Origin: Bradyrhizobium genosp. SA-3
GTDB lineage: Bacteria; Pseudomonadota; Alphaproteobacteria; Rhizobiales; Xanthobacteraceae
NCBI RefSeq assembly: GCF_004212635.1
Contig: NZ_PSRT01000088.1
Location: 1 to 34,485 of the forward strand
Direction: 5' to 3'
Length of the DNA: 34,485 bases
Below are positions 23,818 to 31,677 of the stretch, piece by piece. Below the pieces are notes generated by a model. That model did no database searches, had not been told where the DNA came from, and was given only the letters and a program-made list of their open reading frames with translations. Within the stretch, counting starts at the first letter, position 1. Each line of letters opens with the position of its first letter. The position numbers were made by a program, and so were the translations under genes.

Positions 23818-25356
23818 TCAGGCCAACTGCCGCACATCCTCCGCGAGTGCGCGGTAGGACAGGGCCTCGGCGAGGTGCAGCCGGCCGATCTTGTCCGCGC
23901 TGTCGAGGTCGGCGAGCGTGCGCGCGACCCGCAGCACGCGGTGATAGCCGCGCGCCGACAGCCGCATGGTCTCGGCAGCGTCGCGCAATAGCTTCTGGCC
24001 TTGCGCATCCGGCCTGGCAATCTCTTCCAGGACCGAGGCCGGCGCCTCGGCATTGGTGCGGACGTGGGGCAGGCCGGCATCGGCATAACGTGCAAGCTGG
24101 ATGTCGCGTGCGGCCGCCACGCGCGCGGCGACCTCGGCGGAGCCTTCCGCCGGCGGCGGCAGGATCAAATCGGCGGCCGTCACCGCCGGCACCTCGATGC
24201 GCAGATCGATGCGATCCATCAGGGGACCGGAGATGCGCGCCTGGTAGTCGCCGGTGCAGCGGTCGATACGGCCGCGCTTGCAGGCATAGCCCGGCTCGAA
24301 CGCATTGCCGCAACGGCAGGGATTCATTGCGGCCACCAGCATGAAGCGGGCAGGGTAGGTGACACGGTGATTGGCGCGCGACACCGCGACCTCGCCGTTC
24401 TCCAAGGGCTGGCGCAGCGAATCCAGCACGCGCGGATCGAACTCCGGCAGCTCGTCGAGGAACAGCACGCCCTGATGCGCCAGCGAGATCTCGCCGGGCT
24501 TGGCGCGCATGCCGCCGCCGGTGAGCGCGGCCATGCTGGCGGAATGATGCGGCGAGCGGAACGGCCGCCGCGCGGTCAGCGCGCCGCCCTCGATCTCGCC
24601 GGCGACGGACGCGATCATGGAGACTTCGAGCAATTCGCCCGGCGACAGCGGCGGCAGGATCGAGGGCAGGCGCGCCGCCAGCATCGATTTGCCCGCGCCG
24701 GGCGCACCGATCATCAGAAGGTGATGTCCGCCGGCGGCCGCGATCTCCAGCGCCCGCTTGGCGCTCTCCTGGCCCTTGATATCGCGCAGGTCGAGGGATG
24801 AGGCGGCGGCTTCATGCACTTTCGGTGAGGGCCGCGACAGCACCTGCGTGCCCTTGAAATGGTTGGCGATCTGAATGAGCGATTGCGCGGCGATGATCTG
24901 GATGTCCGGGCTCGCCCAGGCCGCCTCCGAGCCGCAGGCGGCGGGGCAGATCAGGCCCTCCTCGCGGGCATTGGCGCCGATCGCGGCGGGCAGGACACCT
25001 GCGACCGGCGCGATTGACCCGTCGAGGCCGAGCTCGCCCAGGACCGTGAACCCCGTCAGTGCATCCGGCGGGATCGCGCCGATCGCCGCCATCAGCCCGA
25101 GCGCGATCGGCAGGTCGTAATGGCTGCCCTCCTTGGGCAGGTCGGCAGGGGCGAGGTTGACGATGATCCGCCGCGCCGGCAGCGCCAGCCCCGAGGCGAT
25201 CAGGGCCGAACGGACCCGCTCGCGCGCCTCCGACACCGCCTTGTCCGGCAGGCCGACGATGGCGAAGGCCGGCAGGCCCGGGGCGACCTGTACCTGCACG
25301 TCGACCGCACGGGCCTCGATCCCCTCAAAGGCGACGGTAGAAACCCGCTGAACCAT
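23818..25356 (-). CDS. comM: ComM/YifB family Mg-chelatase-like AAA+ ATPase
   Basis: This family forms hexameric helicases; ComM promotes branch migration during natural transformation in Vibrio and Acinetobacter. From ATG 25356 the product has 512 residues, normal for the family. It has an N-terminal Lon-protease-like fold (VQVQVAPGLPAFAIVGLPDKAVSEARERVRSA pattern, residues 20-60), Walker A GAPGAGKS (217-224), Walker B GVLFLDELPEF, the FRSPHH motif, a cysteine cluster NPCRCG...ACKR...RCTGDY and the C-terminal helical lid. A longer frame to 25422 adds nothing family-like. Whether the organism is transformable is unknown, and ComM is present in many non-competent bacteria. Confidence 0.93.
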   Translation of the reverse strand: MVQRVSTVAFEGIEARAVDVQVQVAPGLPAFAIVGLPDKAVSEARERVRSALIASGLALPARRIIVNLAPADLPKEGSHYDLPIALGLMAAIGAIPPDALTGFTVLGELGLDGSIAPVAGVLPAAIGANAREEGLICPAACGSEAAWASPDIQIIAAQSLIQIANHFKGTQVLSRPSPKVHEAAASSLDLRDIKGQESAKRALEIAAAGGHHLLMIGAPGAGKSMLAARLPSILPPLSPGELLEVSMIASVAGEIEGGALTARRPFRSPHHSASMAALTGGGMRAKPGEISLAHQGVLFLDELPEFDPRVLDSLRQPLENGEVAVSRANHRVTYPARFMLVAAMNPCRCGNAFEPGYACKRGRIDRCTGDYQARISGPLMDRIDLRIEVPAVTAADLILPPPAEGSAEVAARVAAARDIQLARYADAGLPHVRTNAEAPASVLEEIARPDAQGQKLLRDAAETMRLSARGYHRVLRVARTLADLDSADKIGRLHLAEALSYRALAEDVRQLA

Positions 25357-25582
25357 GCTCGAACCAGCCTGCCCTCTCGCGCAATTAGGGGTAGCAGAAC
25401 CTAGCGCCCTTCGCAAGAACAATACGGGAACATGTCCGAGGCCGAGCCAACCCTAACCGATCGTAAACGTGAAGCGGACACTACGCCTCGAATCCGAGCG
25501 GCTCTCCTCAGCACATTCCAACGAATGTCCGCTACTCCTACGCTTGCGGGATGGGCCGTGATCTAACGGGTGAAGAGTTCAA

Positions 25583-25828
25583 ATGCTTGCAAATCGCCGG
25601 AGAAGCGAACGCCGGGTGTGCAGCCGGCTGGCCAAGATCCATTTTGGCGCGGGCTCGCTGCCGCGTGACTGCACGATCACGGACATCTCGGATGGCGGCG
25701 TGAAAGTGGTGGCGGAATTCCTGGAAGTACCGCCGCAATTCACCATCATCTTCGCGCCCGATTATTCCCGCCAATGCCGCTTGCGCTGGCGCATCGGCTG
25801 CGAGTTCGGCGCCGAGTTCGTCGATTAG
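25583..25828 (+). CDS. PilZ-domain protein (c-di-GMP binding)
   Basis: The 81-residue protein is a single PilZ domain. It shows the arginine-rich c-di-GMP motif near the N-terminus, RRRSERR (5-11), and the second motif DISDGGVKV (33-41), a match to the (D/N)xSxxG consensus. Such small PilZ proteins act as c-di-GMP-responsive adaptors for motility, adhesion or polysaccharide export; the partner is unknown. The ATG at 25583 is preceded by GAAGAG. It is followed at 25909 by the TadD-like gene and lies near the cpa pilus operon, which suggests, but does not show, a role in surface behaviour. Confidence 0.85.
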   Translation: MLANRRRSERRVCSRLAKIHFGAGSLPRDCTITDISDGGVKVVAEFLEVPPQFTIIFAPDYSRQCRLRWRIGCEFGAEFVD

Positions 25829-25831
25829 GCC

Positions 25832-25869
25832 TTAATGGCTGCGCCTCCTTAACGGGGCTTTAGCGTTAA
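25832..25869 (+). promoter_or_regulatory. TTAA array, candidate CtrA binding sites
   Basis: TTAA occurs at 25832, 25849 and 25866, evenly 17 bp apart. The middle one continues as TTAA-CGGGGCT-TTAG, seven of eight bases of the CtrA consensus TTAA-N7-TTAA. It lies 40-80 bp before the TadD-like gene. CtrA controls pilus genes in Caulobacter, so control by CtrA is a reasonable inference. Confidence 0.4.
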
Positions 25870-25880
25870 TGGGTAAGCAT

Positions 25881-25907
25881 CTCTGATCAGTCGCCGAGTG
25901 ATCAGAG
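25881..25907 (+). repeat. Inverted repeat abutting the tadD start codon
   Basis: CTCTGATCA (25881-25889) and TGATCAGAG (25899-25907) are perfect 9-bp inverted arms around a 9-base loop, ending one base before the ATG at 25909. In RNA this stem would cover the ribosome binding region; in DNA it could be an operator. It may control translation of the lipoprotein. Confidence 0.6.
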
Positions 25908-25908
25908 T

Positions 25909-26682
25909 ATGCCCAAGCGTCCGTCCGCCGCCTTTCCTTCGGCGAAATTCCTGCTTCCCGCGTTCATGGTGCTCGTCCTCGGCGGTTGCCAGACCAATGG
26001 CATCGAGGATGTGACCGGCGCGCTCGGCGTCAGATCTGAAGCCGCCGTCAAGGCCGACGCTAAGCCGGACATGGACGCCTTGCGTGAGCGCTACCGCGCC
26101 AAGCCCGGCGATCCCAGCATTGCGCTCGCCTACGGCAAGGCGCTGCGCGAGAGCGGCCAGCGGGCGCAGGCCGTCGCGGTGATGGAGCAGGCCGTGCTCG
26201 CCCATCCCAGCAACAAGGCATTGCTCGCCGGCTATGGCCGCGCGCTCGCCGACAACGGTAATTTCCAGCAGGCCTTCGATGTTCTCGGCCGTGCGCATAC
26301 GCCCGAGGATCCGGACTGGCGCATCCTGTCGGCGCAGGGCGCGGCGCTCGATCAACTCGGCCGCAACGAGGAGGCGCAGCAATATTACGCGACCGCCTTG
26401 AAGATCGTGCCCGACGAGCCGCAGGTTTTGTCCAATCTCGGCCTGTCCTACATGCTCCAGAACAATCTGCCGCGGGCGGAGGAAACGATGCGCCGCGCGC
26501 ATGAGCGCAATCCCACTGACCCCCGCGTGCGCGCCAATCTCGCGCTCGTGCTGGGGCTGGAAGGAAAACAGGCCGAGGCCGAGGCCATCGTGAAGGCCGA
26601 TCTGCCGCCGGATCAAGCGGCGGCAAAGGTCACGGCGCTGCGGCAATTGCTGGCGAAGAAGCAGCAGCGGGCGGACAGATAG
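25909..26682 (+). CDS. tadD: TPR-repeat lipoprotein, TadD-like pilus assembly protein
   Basis: The 257-residue protein has a signal peptide with a lipobox (VLGGC, acylated Cys near residue 27), then a series of tetratricopeptide repeats from about 68 to 225, visible as helical pairs such as ALAYGKALRESGQRAQAVAVMEQA and LGRNEEAQQYYATALKIVPDEP. TadD is an outer-membrane-associated lipoprotein needed for Flp pilus assembly. The assignment rests on lipoprotein plus TPR architecture and on proximity to cpaBCDE, so the symbol is probable rather than certain. It faces cpaE convergently, unlike classical tad operons where tadD follows tadC. TTAA motifs and an inverted repeat precede it. Confidence 0.75.
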   Translation: MPKRPSAAFPSAKFLLPAFMVLVLGGCQTNGIEDVTGALGVRSEAAVKADAKPDMDALRERYRAKPGDPSIALAYGKALRESGQRAQAVAVMEQAVLAHPSNKALLAGYGRALADNGNFQQAFDVLGRAHTPEDPDWRILSAQGAALDQLGRNEEAQQYYATALKIVPDEPQVLSNLGLSYMLQNNLPRAEETMRRAHERNPTDPRVRANLALVLGLEGKQAEAEAIVKADLPPDQAAAKVTALRQLLAKKQQRADR

Positions 26683-26704
26683 CCCGCGCTCTTCGTAGAT
26701 TCTC

Positions 26705-26762
26705 GTTTTGACGCGTTGTCTTGACGCGAACCGGTAGCCAGTTCGCTCGAAGACGCTTCTAG
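26705..26762. repeat. Dispersed imperfect palindrome between tadD and cpaE
   Basis: This stretch between the convergent tadD-like gene and cpaE contains GCGAAC (26726-26731) and GTTCGC (26741-26746) around a nine-base loop, with outer GCGT / ACGC pairing. The text TTGACGCGAACCGGTAGCCA resembles a repeat I recall as widespread in Bradyrhizobium and Rhodopseudomonas genomes. It may serve as a bidirectional transcription barrier. Confidence 0.6.
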
Positions 26763-26764
26763 CC

Positions 26765-28054
26765 TTACGACGCCTTGCGATGCGGGGCGGATCCGCGGCC
26801 CGACCTGCCCTTCAGCTTTTTCAGCAGCGGTCCGAGAAGTGAGCGCTTCGGCTTCTTCACCTCGCCGCGGCCGGCGAGGCGGTTCGCCATGCTCTGGAAC
26901 AGAAGAGTGGTGCGGTGGCTCTTGGAGACCTCCGCGATCATCTGGCCATTGTTGGCGGCGGTCGAGAACAGCTTCGAATCGAACGGGATCACCGCGAGCG
27001 GCTGGCTCTCCATGGTCTTGGCGAAGGCTTTGACCTCGATCTCCGCGCGCTTGTGCATGCCGACCTGGTTGAGGCAGTACAGCGGCGGCCGGTCGTTCGG
27101 CCGCGCCGCCTTGAGCACGCTCAGCATGTTCTTGGTGTTGCGCAGATTGGCGAGATCGGGCTCGGCCACAATCACGATGTCGTCGGCGTTGACCAGCGCG
27201 CGCCGGGTCCAGCCCGACCATTGGTGGGGAACGTCGAGCACGATGCAGGGCGTGGTCATCCGCAGCGTGTCGAACACCGCGTCGAAGGCTTCGGCGCCGA
27301 AATCGTAGACGCGGTCGAGCGTCGCGGGCGCGGCCAGCAGGCTGAGACGCTCGGTGCATTTGGCGAGCAGGCGCTCCATCAGCGCCGTGTCCGGCCGGTC
27401 CTGCGACAGCACCGCGTTGGCGATGCCCTGCACCGGGTCCTGATTGTAGTCGAGGCTCGCGGTACCGAAGGCGAGGTCGAGATCGATCACGACGGAATCG
27501 AGCGCGAGATCGCGGGCGATGGTCCAGGCCACATTGTGCGCGACGGTGGACGCGCCGACGCCGCCCTTGGCGCCGACCACCGCGATGACACGGCCGGTGA
27601 TGATGGCTTCCGACGCCGAGAACAGGCTGCAGATCGAGCGGACCACGTCGAGGGTTTCGACCGGTCCGACCACGTAATCGTTGACGCCGCGGCGGACCAG
27701 CTCGCGATAGGGTGCGGTGTCGTTGGGATTGCCGATCACCACGACGCGGGTGCCGGGATCGCAGACGCCGGCGAGGTCGTCGAGCCCCTCCAGGATGTCG
27801 CGCGTGCCGTCGGATTCGATCACGATCACATTCGGCGTCGGCATCGATTCATAGACTTCGATCGCCGCAGCGAGCCCACCGTCCCTGGCAGTGAGATGCG
27901 CCTTGGCGAGCCGGCGGTCCTCCCCCGCCGCGGTCACCGCGGCGAGAGTCTGCTCGGTCTCGCAAAAGGCCTGCACCGAGATGCGGGGAACCGGCGCAAT
28001 GTGTTCGTCGGGGTGCCGCGGATCGTCCGCGTCTTCGTCGTGGATGCCAATCAT
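26765..28054 (-). CDS. cpaE: Flp pilus assembly ATPase-like protein CpaE (TadZ)
   Basis: CpaE/TadZ is a MinD/ParA-related protein that places the Flp pilus machine at the cell pole. The 429-residue protein has an N-terminal receiver-like domain (about 24-145) and a ParA-like domain from about 154. Its deviant Walker A is GAKGGVGAST (161-170): the signature lysine of KGG is kept, but the usual P-loop lysine before S/T is alanine, an atypical feature known for the TadZ group. VVIDLDLAFGTAS follows as the Walker A'/switch region. ATG 28054 overlaps the cpaD stop as ATGA. The C-terminus is very basic. A longer frame to 28309 is rejected. Confidence 0.92.
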   Translation of the reverse strand: MIGIHDEDADDPRHPDEHIAPVPRISVQAFCETEQTLAAVTAAGEDRRLAKAHLTARDGGLAAAIEVYESMPTPNVIVIESDGTRDILEGLDDLAGVCDPGTRVVVIGNPNDTAPYRELVRRGVNDYVVGPVETLDVVRSICSLFSASEAIITGRVIAVVGAKGGVGASTVAHNVAWTIARDLALDSVVIDLDLAFGTASLDYNQDPVQGIANAVLSQDRPDTALMERLLAKCTERLSLLAAPATLDRVYDFGAEAFDAVFDTLRMTTPCIVLDVPHQWSGWTRRALVNADDIVIVAEPDLANLRNTKNMLSVLKAARPNDRPPLYCLNQVGMHKRAEIEVKAFAKTMESQPLAVIPFDSKLFSTAANNGQMIAEVSKSHRTTLLFQSMANRLAGRGEVKKPKRSLLGPLLKKLKGRSGRGSAPHRKAS

Positions 28055-28785
28055 TTGCCGGTGTCGCTGAGTTTGGCCTTGTCGGCGTCGGGATTGGGGC
28101 TCGCGATCGGCGTGCCCTTGCGATAGCGCTCGAAGGCGATGTCGCGCCGCGCGGTGTAAACCGGTGTTTCCGAACGCGGCTGCTCGAGGTCGGCGGGATT
28201 GTCGATCATCGCCGCGAGGTTGCGCTGACTGGCGCAGCCCAGATTGAAGTACGGGTGGTTCTCGTTGTAGCCGGGGTCGAGGATGGACGGCCCGACGTCC
28301 TCCGGCCACAGCCCGCAGGGGCCCGCGACCGCGGCGATCCTGGAATAGCTGAGGCGGATGGTGGGCAGCAGGCCGGGATCCTCGGGCCGATAGGGATGCT
28401 GGACGATGGCGCGCGAGGGCACGCCGCCGGATGCGAGCACGGAGCGGATTTCCTGATAGGTCGCCGCCGCCGCGCGCGAATTCGCGGTGTCGGTGGGCAC
28501 GTCGACGACGACGGAGCCGGTGCCTTCGCGCACCCAGTCCCGGGCAATGCCGACGACATCCGCGTGTTGCGCAGCCGAGAGGCCGCCGCGGGCCTTGCCG
28601 ACGAAGATCACGATCGACTTCTTGCCTTCCTGCACCGCGATCGGGTGGCGCTGGCGGTAGTCGGTCGGCACCGTCTGGGTGACGATCTCGCCGGTGGTGT
28701 TGCAGGCGCCGAGCAGGACGGAGAGCCCCGTCAGCGCCAGCGCGATACTTAAGCCGCGACGTCGATCGGCTGTCGTGTTCGTCAT
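28051..28785 (-). CDS. cpaD: Flp pilus assembly lipoprotein CpaD
   Basis: CpaD is an outer-membrane lipoprotein that assists the CpaC secretin of the Flp pilus. The 244-residue protein has a signal sequence with lipobox LLGAC (acylated Cys28), followed by the conserved TDYRQRHPIAVQEGKKSIVIFVG pattern, which resembles the CpaD family opening, and a second conserved region GPCGLWPEDVGPS and NLGCASQRNLAAMIDNPADL. GAGGGGATC provides a ribosome binding site. Cysteines in GPCGLW and LGCASQ may form a disulphide. It lies between cpaC (58-bp gap) and cpaE (4-bp overlap). Confidence 0.93.
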   Translation of the reverse strand: MTNTTADRRRGLSIALALTGLSVLLGACNTTGEIVTQTVPTDYRQRHPIAVQEGKKSIVIFVGKARGGLSAAQHADVVGIARDWVREGTGSVVVDVPTDTANSRAAAATYQEIRSVLASGGVPSRAIVQHPYRPEDPGLLPTIRLSYSRIAAVAGPCGLWPEDVGPSILDPGYNENHPYFNLGCASQRNLAAMIDNPADLEQPRSETPVYTARRDIAFERYRKGTPIASPNPDADKAKLSDTGK

Positions 28786-28843
28786 CGCTTGATCCCCTCT
28801 TGCCCCGTTTCCTGTCCCGTTCCCCCGGGCCGTCCGCTTGTCG

Positions 28844-30361
28844 TCAGTCGATGATGAAGCCGAAATCGCCGGGCGTGCCGTTGACCGGGTCGACGCGCCG
28901 CGCGATGCCGTAGAGCCGGTTCATGCGGCCGAGCAGCGCCGTCTGCGCGTCCGAGGCCGGCGCGAAGCCGTCGTCCGGCCGCGACAATTCCTTCTGGGCG
29001 ACCGCGCGCACCACATAGGGCGTCACGATCACCATCAGTTCGGTCTCGTTGTTGACGAAATCCTGGCTGCGGAACAGCGCGCCGATGATCGGCACCTGGT
29101 CGACACCGGGCAGGCCGTTGATCGCCTGCTTGGTCTGCTGCTGGATCAGGCCGGCCATTGCCATCGAGCCGCCCGAGGGAATTTCCAGCGTGGTCTCGGC
29201 GCGGCGGGTCTGGATCGACGGGATGGTGATCGAGCTGGTCTGGCCCGCAGACACCGCCTGCGTCACGGAGATGGCGTTCTGATTCGACAGCTCCGAGACT
29301 TCGGTCATCACGCGCAGGCTGATACGTCCCTCGCTGAGCACGACCGGCGTGAAGTTCAGGGAGATGCCGAACTTCTTGTAGGTGATCTGGGTGGTACAGA
29401 CGTGGGTGACCGGATCGCAGGAATAGCCCGCAGGGATCGGGAATTCGCCGCCGGCGATGAAAGTGGCGGACTCGCCGGAGATCGCCGTCAGGCTCGGCTC
29501 GGCCAGCGTCCGCATCACGCCGGCGCTTTCCATCGCGCGCATCGTGGCGTTGACCGTGGCCACGCCTTTTGCGAGTCCGGTGACACCGAGCCCGTTGCTG
29601 CTGACGAGCGGGCCGCCGGAGACCGAGAACGGGTTGGAGTTGTTGAAATTCACGACTGCGGTGCCGGCGTTCAGGCTGGCGCTGAGATCGACACCCAGCT
29701 GCTTGACGATATCGCGGCGGACTTCGCCGACGACGACCTTGAGCATCACCTGGTCGCGGCCGCGCACGACGATGTTGTTGACGACCTTGTCGCTGCCGCC
29801 GACCAGCTTGGCGGCGACGTCGCCGGCCTGCTGGGCCTCGACCGGGCTCGAGACCGAGCCGGTCAGCATCACGCTGTCGCCGACGCCTTCGATCTGCACG
29901 CCCGGCAGCGACTGGCGCAGCGCGGCGCGCATGCCGTTGAGGTCACGCTTCACCGCGATGTCGTAGGAGGCGACCTGCTGGCCGTCGGCGGTGAAGAACA
30001 CCACGTTGGTCTGGCCGACCTGGCCGCCGATGATATAGGCGCGCTGCGCCGAGCGGATCACCGCGTTGGCGATCTTGGGATCGGCCACCAGCACGTCCTT
30101 GACCTCACGCGGCAGGTCGATGACGACGGACTTGCCGACGCCCAGCGACAGGAAGCGCGTCCGTGCCGGCGCGATCGTCGCGACCGGCGACACACCGAGA
30201 TCAGGCGCTTGCATCGGTGTCTGGTCGCCGACCGGCGCGTCCGCGGCACTGAGCCGGTCGGGGGCTGCGAGCAGCCCCAGCATCAGCATCGTCGCCGCCA
30301 AGAACGAGCGCGCGCGCTTCCCCCGAATGCGCACGCCCGTCCGATCATCCCCGTAGTTCAT
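28844..30361 (-). CDS. cpaC: Flp pilus secretin CpaC (RcpA)
   Basis: CpaC forms the outer-membrane secretin channel for Flp pili. The 505-residue protein has a signal peptide (about 20-40, ending LSAADA), an N-terminal pilus/secretin N domain starting near SLGVGKSVVIDLPREVKDVLVA, a BON-like repeat region with LTGSVSSPVEAQQAGDVA, and a C-terminal secretin domain containing VMRTLAEPSLTAISGESATF and GGEFPIP, then VPIIGALFRS. These are hallmark secretin motifs. It starts at ATG 30361, 13 bases after cpaB, with GGGGA upstream. A 535-codon open frame on the opposite strand is a GC-codon shadow. Confidence 0.96.
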   Translation of the reverse strand: MNYGDDRTGVRIRGKRARSFLAATMLMLGLLAAPDRLSAADAPVGDQTPMQAPDLGVSPVATIAPARTRFLSLGVGKSVVIDLPREVKDVLVADPKIANAVIRSAQRAYIIGGQVGQTNVVFFTADGQQVASYDIAVKRDLNGMRAALRQSLPGVQIEGVGDSVMLTGSVSSPVEAQQAGDVAAKLVGGSDKVVNNIVVRGRDQVMLKVVVGEVRRDIVKQLGVDLSASLNAGTAVVNFNNSNPFSVSGGPLVSSNGLGVTGLAKGVATVNATMRAMESAGVMRTLAEPSLTAISGESATFIAGGEFPIPAGYSCDPVTHVCTTQITYKKFGISLNFTPVVLSEGRISLRVMTEVSELSNQNAISVTQAVSAGQTSSITIPSIQTRRAETTLEIPSGGSMAMAGLIQQQTKQAINGLPGVDQVPIIGALFRSQDFVNNETELMVIVTPYVVRAVAQKELSRPDDGFAPASDAQTALLGRMNRLYGIARRVDPVNGTPGDFGFIID

Positions 30362-30374
30362 GCTATCCCCATCA

Positions 30375-31187
30375 TCACTTCTGTGACGTCAGTTGCCGCG
30401 CCTGCACGCCGTAACGGATTACATTCACGCCGGCGGGACGCTTGACCGCCTGGTCCTCGGGCGTGCCGTCGACTGCGTTGGCATCGACGATGCTCCGCAG
30501 CGCGAGCTGGAGCGTGCCGCCCTGGCGCGCGGCCGACAGCGTGGCGACCTGGTCCGGCTTGAGCTCGAGTGTGACGGTCTTGCCGATCACGGCGGTCTGG
30601 CCGTCCTTTTCCTTCGGCGCCTGGTCGATCGCGAGCACGCGGATGTTGGTCAGGATGACCTCGGACACGATCAGGTCATTGCCGCCGGTCGGTCCGTTGG
30701 CGTCGGGATTCTTCAGGCGGCGGGTCAGCACGATGTCGACGCGGTCGTTCGGCAGGATGAAGCCGCCGGCGCCGGTCTCGGCTGAAATTTCGGTGGAGAC
30801 GGCCCGCATGCCGGAGGGCAGGATCGCAGCCATGAAGCCGGAGCCTTCGGCCCTGACCAGCTTCTGCTCGCGGATCGGCTCGCCTTGCATCAACGGCACG
30901 CGTGCGATCGAGCCGGCGATCTGGGTCTGCGCCTCGGGCCTGCTGTCGCGGCGAATGAAGACGTTGCTGGCGGTCGCCGCCGGCCAGGCCTGCCATTGCA
31001 GGTCTTCGGGCTTCACGGCCTGCCCGAGCTGGATGTCGTTCTTCGCGACCAGAACCTCGACCGTCGGCAGCTTCTCGGCGACGGGCAGAACGGGCGCGGG
31101 CGCACTCTGATAGCTGCTCGCCAGATACGCAGCGACGCCGCCGGCGCCCAGTGCGATGACGAGAACGACAATGCGTGCGGTATTCAT
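30375..31187 (-). CDS. cpaB: Flp pilus assembly protein CpaB (RcpC)
   Basis: CpaB is a periplasmic, inner-membrane-anchored Flp pilus protein with an SAF domain. The 270-residue protein has an N-terminal membrane segment (4-24, RIVVLVIALGAGGVAAYLASS), the SAF region VEVLVAKNDIQLGQAVKPEDLQW (about 43-65) extending to VPLMQGEPI, then RAVSTEISAETGAGGFILPNDRVDIVLT, typical of the family. It is the first gene of cpaBCDE. Upstream is a GC-rich stem-loop (31202-31242) and no gene for 490 bases; a pilin (pilA/flp) and prepilin peptidase (cpaA), often found upstream, are absent from the window. Confidence 0.95.
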   Translation of the reverse strand: MNTARIVVLVIALGAGGVAAYLASSYQSAPAPVLPVAEKLPTVEVLVAKNDIQLGQAVKPEDLQWQAWPAATASNVFIRRDSRPEAQTQIAGSIARVPLMQGEPIREQKLVRAEGSGFMAAILPSGMRAVSTEISAETGAGGFILPNDRVDIVLTRRLKNPDANGPTGGNDLIVSEVILTNIRVLAIDQAPKEKDGQTAVIGKTVTLELKPDQVATLSAARQGGTLQLALRSIVDANAVDGTPEDQAVKRPAGVNVIRYGVQARQLTSQK

Positions 31188-31201
31188 ACGCTTCTACTCT
31201 T

Positions 31202-31242
31202 ACGCGGGGCACTCGAACCGCACGTGGCGGGTTCCCCCGCGT
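31202..31242 (-). promoter_or_regulatory. Stem-loop in the cpaB 5' leader
   Basis: On the transcript strand ACGCGGGG (31242-31235) pairs with CCCCGCGT (31209-31202), and inside it GAACCCGC pairs with GCGGTTC with one bulged C around a CACGT loop. This long GC-rich hairpin ends 14 bases before the cpaB start codon, close to the ribosome binding region, so it may set translation or stability of the pilus operon mRNA. Confidence 0.55.
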
Positions 31243-31487
31243 CGATGAGTAGGGAGTAAAAGTGTAAGGGGTGTTGCGAGGTTGAATGTGATGGCCGATC
31301 ACGCTGCGGGTTTTCGGCAGATGGTGAACGCAGCGTTATTCGGTCGGCCAGCGGCCCCGTAGATTCACGTAGCGCGTGAGCCGCGTGCAGATGCAGCGCG
31401 GGGGCGTCATGGTGAATGGGTGGTTAGTGATGGGCGACGCATCGGGGATATGCTAGCGAGACGGAAACAATGCGCAACATTATCATT

Positions 31488-31632
31488 GTCGTCCCGGCGA
31501 AGGCCGGGACCCATACCGCGTGATCTCTCGATGATGGGACGCAGAAGTACTGAGCGCGAGTCTTAGCCAAACCGCTCCCTGTGGTTATGGGTCCCGGCCC
31601 CCGTGCGCAATTGCGCACTAGGCCGGGACGAC
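31488..31632. repeat. Second copy of the palindromic element, with a nested palindrome
   Basis: The left arm GTCGTCCCGGCGAAGGCC... (31488-31515) is identical over 28 bp to the element at 12058. The right arm starts the same (31581-31599), but its TTC hairpin loop is replaced by 22 bp (31600-31621) containing GTGCGCAATTGCGCAC (31603-31618), a perfect 16-bp palindrome, before GCCGGGACGAC resumes. It ends 46 bp short of the gshB stop codon. Confidence 0.88.
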
Positions 31633-31677
31633 GTTGAGGAGAGATCGCGCACTCCCCAGCCAAATCATTTCAGAATG

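Larger units (their letters stand above)
31188..31677. other. 490-bp non-coding region upstream of cpaB
   Basis: No credible gene is present; the minus-strand frame at 31424-31663 is mostly translated repeat. The region holds the cpaB leader stem-loop (31202-31242), presumably the cpa promoter, and the palindromic element 31488-31632. I could not pick a convincing -35/-10 pair or a CtrA-type TTAA pair. Confidence 0.55.

Noticed and set aside
28838..30445. 535-codon plus-strand frame
   Set aside because: It is antisense to cpaC and is Arg/His/Asp-rich without any domain.
31424..31663. 79-codon minus-strand frame upstream of cpaB, considered as a missing pilin
   Set aside because: Most of it is translated repeat, and it lacks a prepilin leader or pilin-like hydrophobic stretch.
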